DNA from: Alphaproteobacteria bacterium | Lineage (GTDB): Bacteria; Bacteroidota; Bacteroidia; Bacteroidales; FEN-979 | Length of the DNA stretch: 64,000 nt | Direction: 5' to 3' | Assembly: GCA_009928665.1 (NCBI GenBank) | Contig: SACF01000009.1 | Coordinates: forward strand, 51,489 to 115,488 | Part shown: positions 62,434 through 64,000 of the stretch, in pieces | How positions within the stretch are numbered: the stretch's first letter is position 1 | Layout of the letters: each line of letters opens with the position of its first letter | Notes under the pieces: generated by a model | What the model saw: only the letters and a program-made list of their open reading frames with translations | What the model was told of the DNA's origin: nothing | The model's database searches: none | Translations under genes and position numbers: made by a program

Positions 62434-63565
62434 TTTGCAACCTGACATCAGATCATTGACCCATGTAGCGTTGCAAAATTTCTTTCTGCAACACGGAGGC
62501 AGGAAATTCAGGGCGGATCAGACTTACAATTGGCTGTGGAAAAAAGGCTGTCAGTCCTTTGATGAAATGACCAGCTTGTCAAAAGCTGACCGGTTACTCC
62601 TGACCCATCATTTTTCTTTCAGGGTTGCCGGGGTCGACCATTTCCAGGCAAGCCGTGACGGTACCCTCAAAGTGGTTTTCAGGACGCATGATGATCGCTG
62701 TGTGGAAGGTGTACTGATACCTTCTGCCGATCGTTACACAGCCTGTATATCTTCACAGATCGGATGCGCCCTGGCATGCAACTTCTGTGCAACAGGCAGG
62801 CTTGGATTCAGTCGAAACCTGACAACCGGTGAAATCTTTGATCAAGTGGTGGCTTTATCCGGGCTTGCGGGTACACGCCGGGATGAAAAATACACAGAAG
62901 GTGGGAAGAAAAAGAATTTGGAAAACAGTACAGTTCCGGGCCATAACCTCTCAAATATTGTATTCATGGGGATGGGTGAACCCTTATTGAATTATGAGAA
63001 TGTCACTCAGGCCATCGACAGGATCACATCAACCGATGGAATGAATTTATCACCGCAGCGTATTACGGTTTCGAGTGTCGGAATCCCGAAAATGATCAGG
63101 AAAATGGCTGATGACGGAGTAAAATTTCATTTTGCTTTGTCACTACATGCAGCAACGGATGAAAAGAGAAACCAATTGATCCCGGTAAACAGGAAATTTC
63201 CGTTAACCGAGGTATCAGATTCACTGAAATACTTTTATCGTTTGACCGGGGAAAGGATTACCATTGAATATATTCTTTTCGACAGGGTAAACGATACACG
63301 GAGCGACGCACAGGCCCTTGCCGGATTTTGCAAAAGCTTTCCGGTTAAAATCAATATTATTCAGTATAATCAGGTTGCTGACAGTGGTTTCGTTAAAACA
63401 TCCGAAGAAAAGCTGAGGGCTTTTGTCGAATTCCTCGAGCAGAAAAACCTGGTTATTAATGTACGGAAAAGCAGGGGTGAGGATATTGATGCCGCATGCG
63501 GACAGCTGGCCGGAAAAATAAAACAGAATGCCATGCTGGCAGAACCCAGTACTCCGGAAGACTGA
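62423..63565 (+). CDS. rlmN: Dual-specificity 23S rRNA/tRNA adenine-2-methyltransferase RlmN
   Basis: Radical SAM enzyme that methylates A2503 of 23S rRNA and A37 of some tRNAs. 380 residues. The CxxxCxxC cluster is CALACNFCATGRLGF; NIVFMGMGEPLLNYENV, ITVSSVGIPKMIRKMAD, FALSLHAATDEKRNQLIPVN and INIIQYNQV follow. The second methyl-carrying Cys is in DAACGQL near the end. The insertion at about 150-175 (GTRRDEKYTEGGKKKNL region) is longer than in E. coli. Starts inside the DUF4468 gene. Confidence 0.96.
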   Translation: MSGDLQPDIRSLTHVALQNFFLQHGGRKFRADQTYNWLWKKGCQSFDEMTSLSKADRLLLTHHFSFRVAGVDHFQASRDGTLKVVFRTHDDRCVEGVLIPSADRYTACISSQIGCALACNFCATGRLGFSRNLTTGEIFDQVVALSGLAGTRRDEKYTEGGKKKNLENSTVPGHNLSNIVFMGMGEPLLNYENVTQAIDRITSTDGMNLSPQRITVSSVGIPKMIRKMADDGVKFHFALSLHAATDEKRNQLIPVNRKFPLTEVSDSLKYFYRLTGERITIEYILFDRVNDTRSDAQALAGFCKSFPVKINIIQYNQVADSGFVKTSEEKLRAFVEFLEQKNLVINVRKSRGEDIDAACGQLAGKIKQNAMLAEPSTPED

Positions 63566-63610
63566 AAATAATCAACGGAATTATATCATCATCATTATAA
63601 ACGAAAAGTT

Positions 63611-64000
63611 ATGAACCCGCAGTCATTTGAAATTTCAGGAAATATTGTTGATGTGGTCAATCGTAGGATTCTGCAGGGAACCATCAGGGTGATTGACGGA
63701 AAAATCATTGAAATCCGCGAAGAAAAGACAGACCAGGAACAATACATCCTGCCTGGATTTATCGACGCCCACATTCACATAGAAAGTTCCATGCTGATTC
63801 CGTCCGAATTCGCACGGATAGCTGTGATACATGGAACCGTGGGTACCGTCTCCGATCCACACGAAATTGCCAATGTATTGGGGACGGAGGGTGTGAAATT
63901 CATGATCGGCAATGGTCATAAAGTCCCGTTTAAATTCAACTTTGGGGCTCCCTCCTGTGTGCCAGCCACTTCATTTGAAACGGCGGGGGCGCATCTGGGT
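63611..64000 (+). CDS. ade: Adenine deaminase, N-terminal part, cut by the window edge
   Basis: Amidohydrolase that turns adenine into hypoxanthine. 130 codons are visible from the ATG at 63611. [19 protein letters not shown] holds the HxH metal pair, and [17 protein letters not shown] is the adenine deaminase signature; [17 protein letters not shown] follows. The rest of the catalytic domain lies to the right. Together with the purF fragment at the left edge it shows purine metabolism, but they are far apart. Confidence 0.9.
   Translation, partial: MNPQSFEISGNIVDVVNRRILQGTIRVIDGKIIEIREEKTDQEQYILPGFIDAHIHIESSMLIPSEFARIAVIHGTVGTVSDPHEIANVLGTEGVKFMIGNGHKVPFKFNFGAPSCVPATSFETAGAHLG

Overview
The window is chromosomal DNA of a Bacteroidota (Bacteroidetes) bacterium, most likely a Bacteroidales-type anaerobe. 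The evidence is a complete type IX secretion (T9SS) porP-gldKLMN cluster, a SprE/PorW lipoprotein, a PKD protein with a T9SS sorting domain, DUF4468 and DUF4421 proteins, a Bacteroidota-style PurF, and many starts preceded by the Bacteroidota -7 promoter element TAnnTTTG with almost no Shine-Dalgarno sites. Ptb/Buk and tryptophanase point to amino-acid fermentation. I see no rRNA, tRNA, CRISPR, prophage or insertion sequence.

Layout. 1-6.3 kb: start of purF, a GT-C-like membrane protein with TPRs, then mnmH overlapping a cysteine desulfurase-SelD fusion (a selenium-tRNA module). 6.3-14.9 kb: an M14 peptidase and an RND efflux locus whose TetR/TolC half faces the pump/adaptor half. 15-20.2 kb: two ECF sigma factors, each followed by a single-pass membrane partner. 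The first partner looks like a dual membrane-spanning anti-sigma factor and is coupled to a PKD/T9SS cargo protein. The second carries a periplasmic module that resembles a module of that cargo. 20.2-27.7 kb: QueD, MntP, free-methionine-sulfoxide reductase, tryptophanase, then a divergent ptb-permease-buk operon and ElbB. 28-33.2 kb: wbpE-wbpD-wbpB, galE and rmlB, making nucleotide sugars for a surface polysaccharide. 33.2-40.8 kb (minus strand): fabD, a BI-1 family protein, folE with a eukaryote-type PTPS, DUF4421, two small ATP-synthase-associated membrane proteins, bactofilin and SprE/PorW. 41-44.4 kb: M23 peptidase, dxr, rseP. 44.4-51.9 kb: repeat-rich spacer, a YitT protein, porP-gldK-gldL-gldM-gldN and a strong terminator. 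51.9-64 kb: recG, pheT, a sigma-54 activator, lptE, secG, groES-groEL, a DUF4468 protein, rlmN and the start of adenine deaminase.

How it fits together. Much of the window serves the cell envelope: T9SS motor and rings (gldK-N, SprE), T9SS cargo (PKD protein), LPS/polysaccharide precursors (wbp, galE, rmlB, lptE) and envelope-stress-type regulation (two ECF units, RseP). The most promising candidate for something new is the ECF/anti-sigma region at 15.2-20.2 kb, where a sensor and a secreted protein appear to share an extracytoplasmic domain. The selenium fusion gene and the paired PTPS paralogues are the next most interesting.
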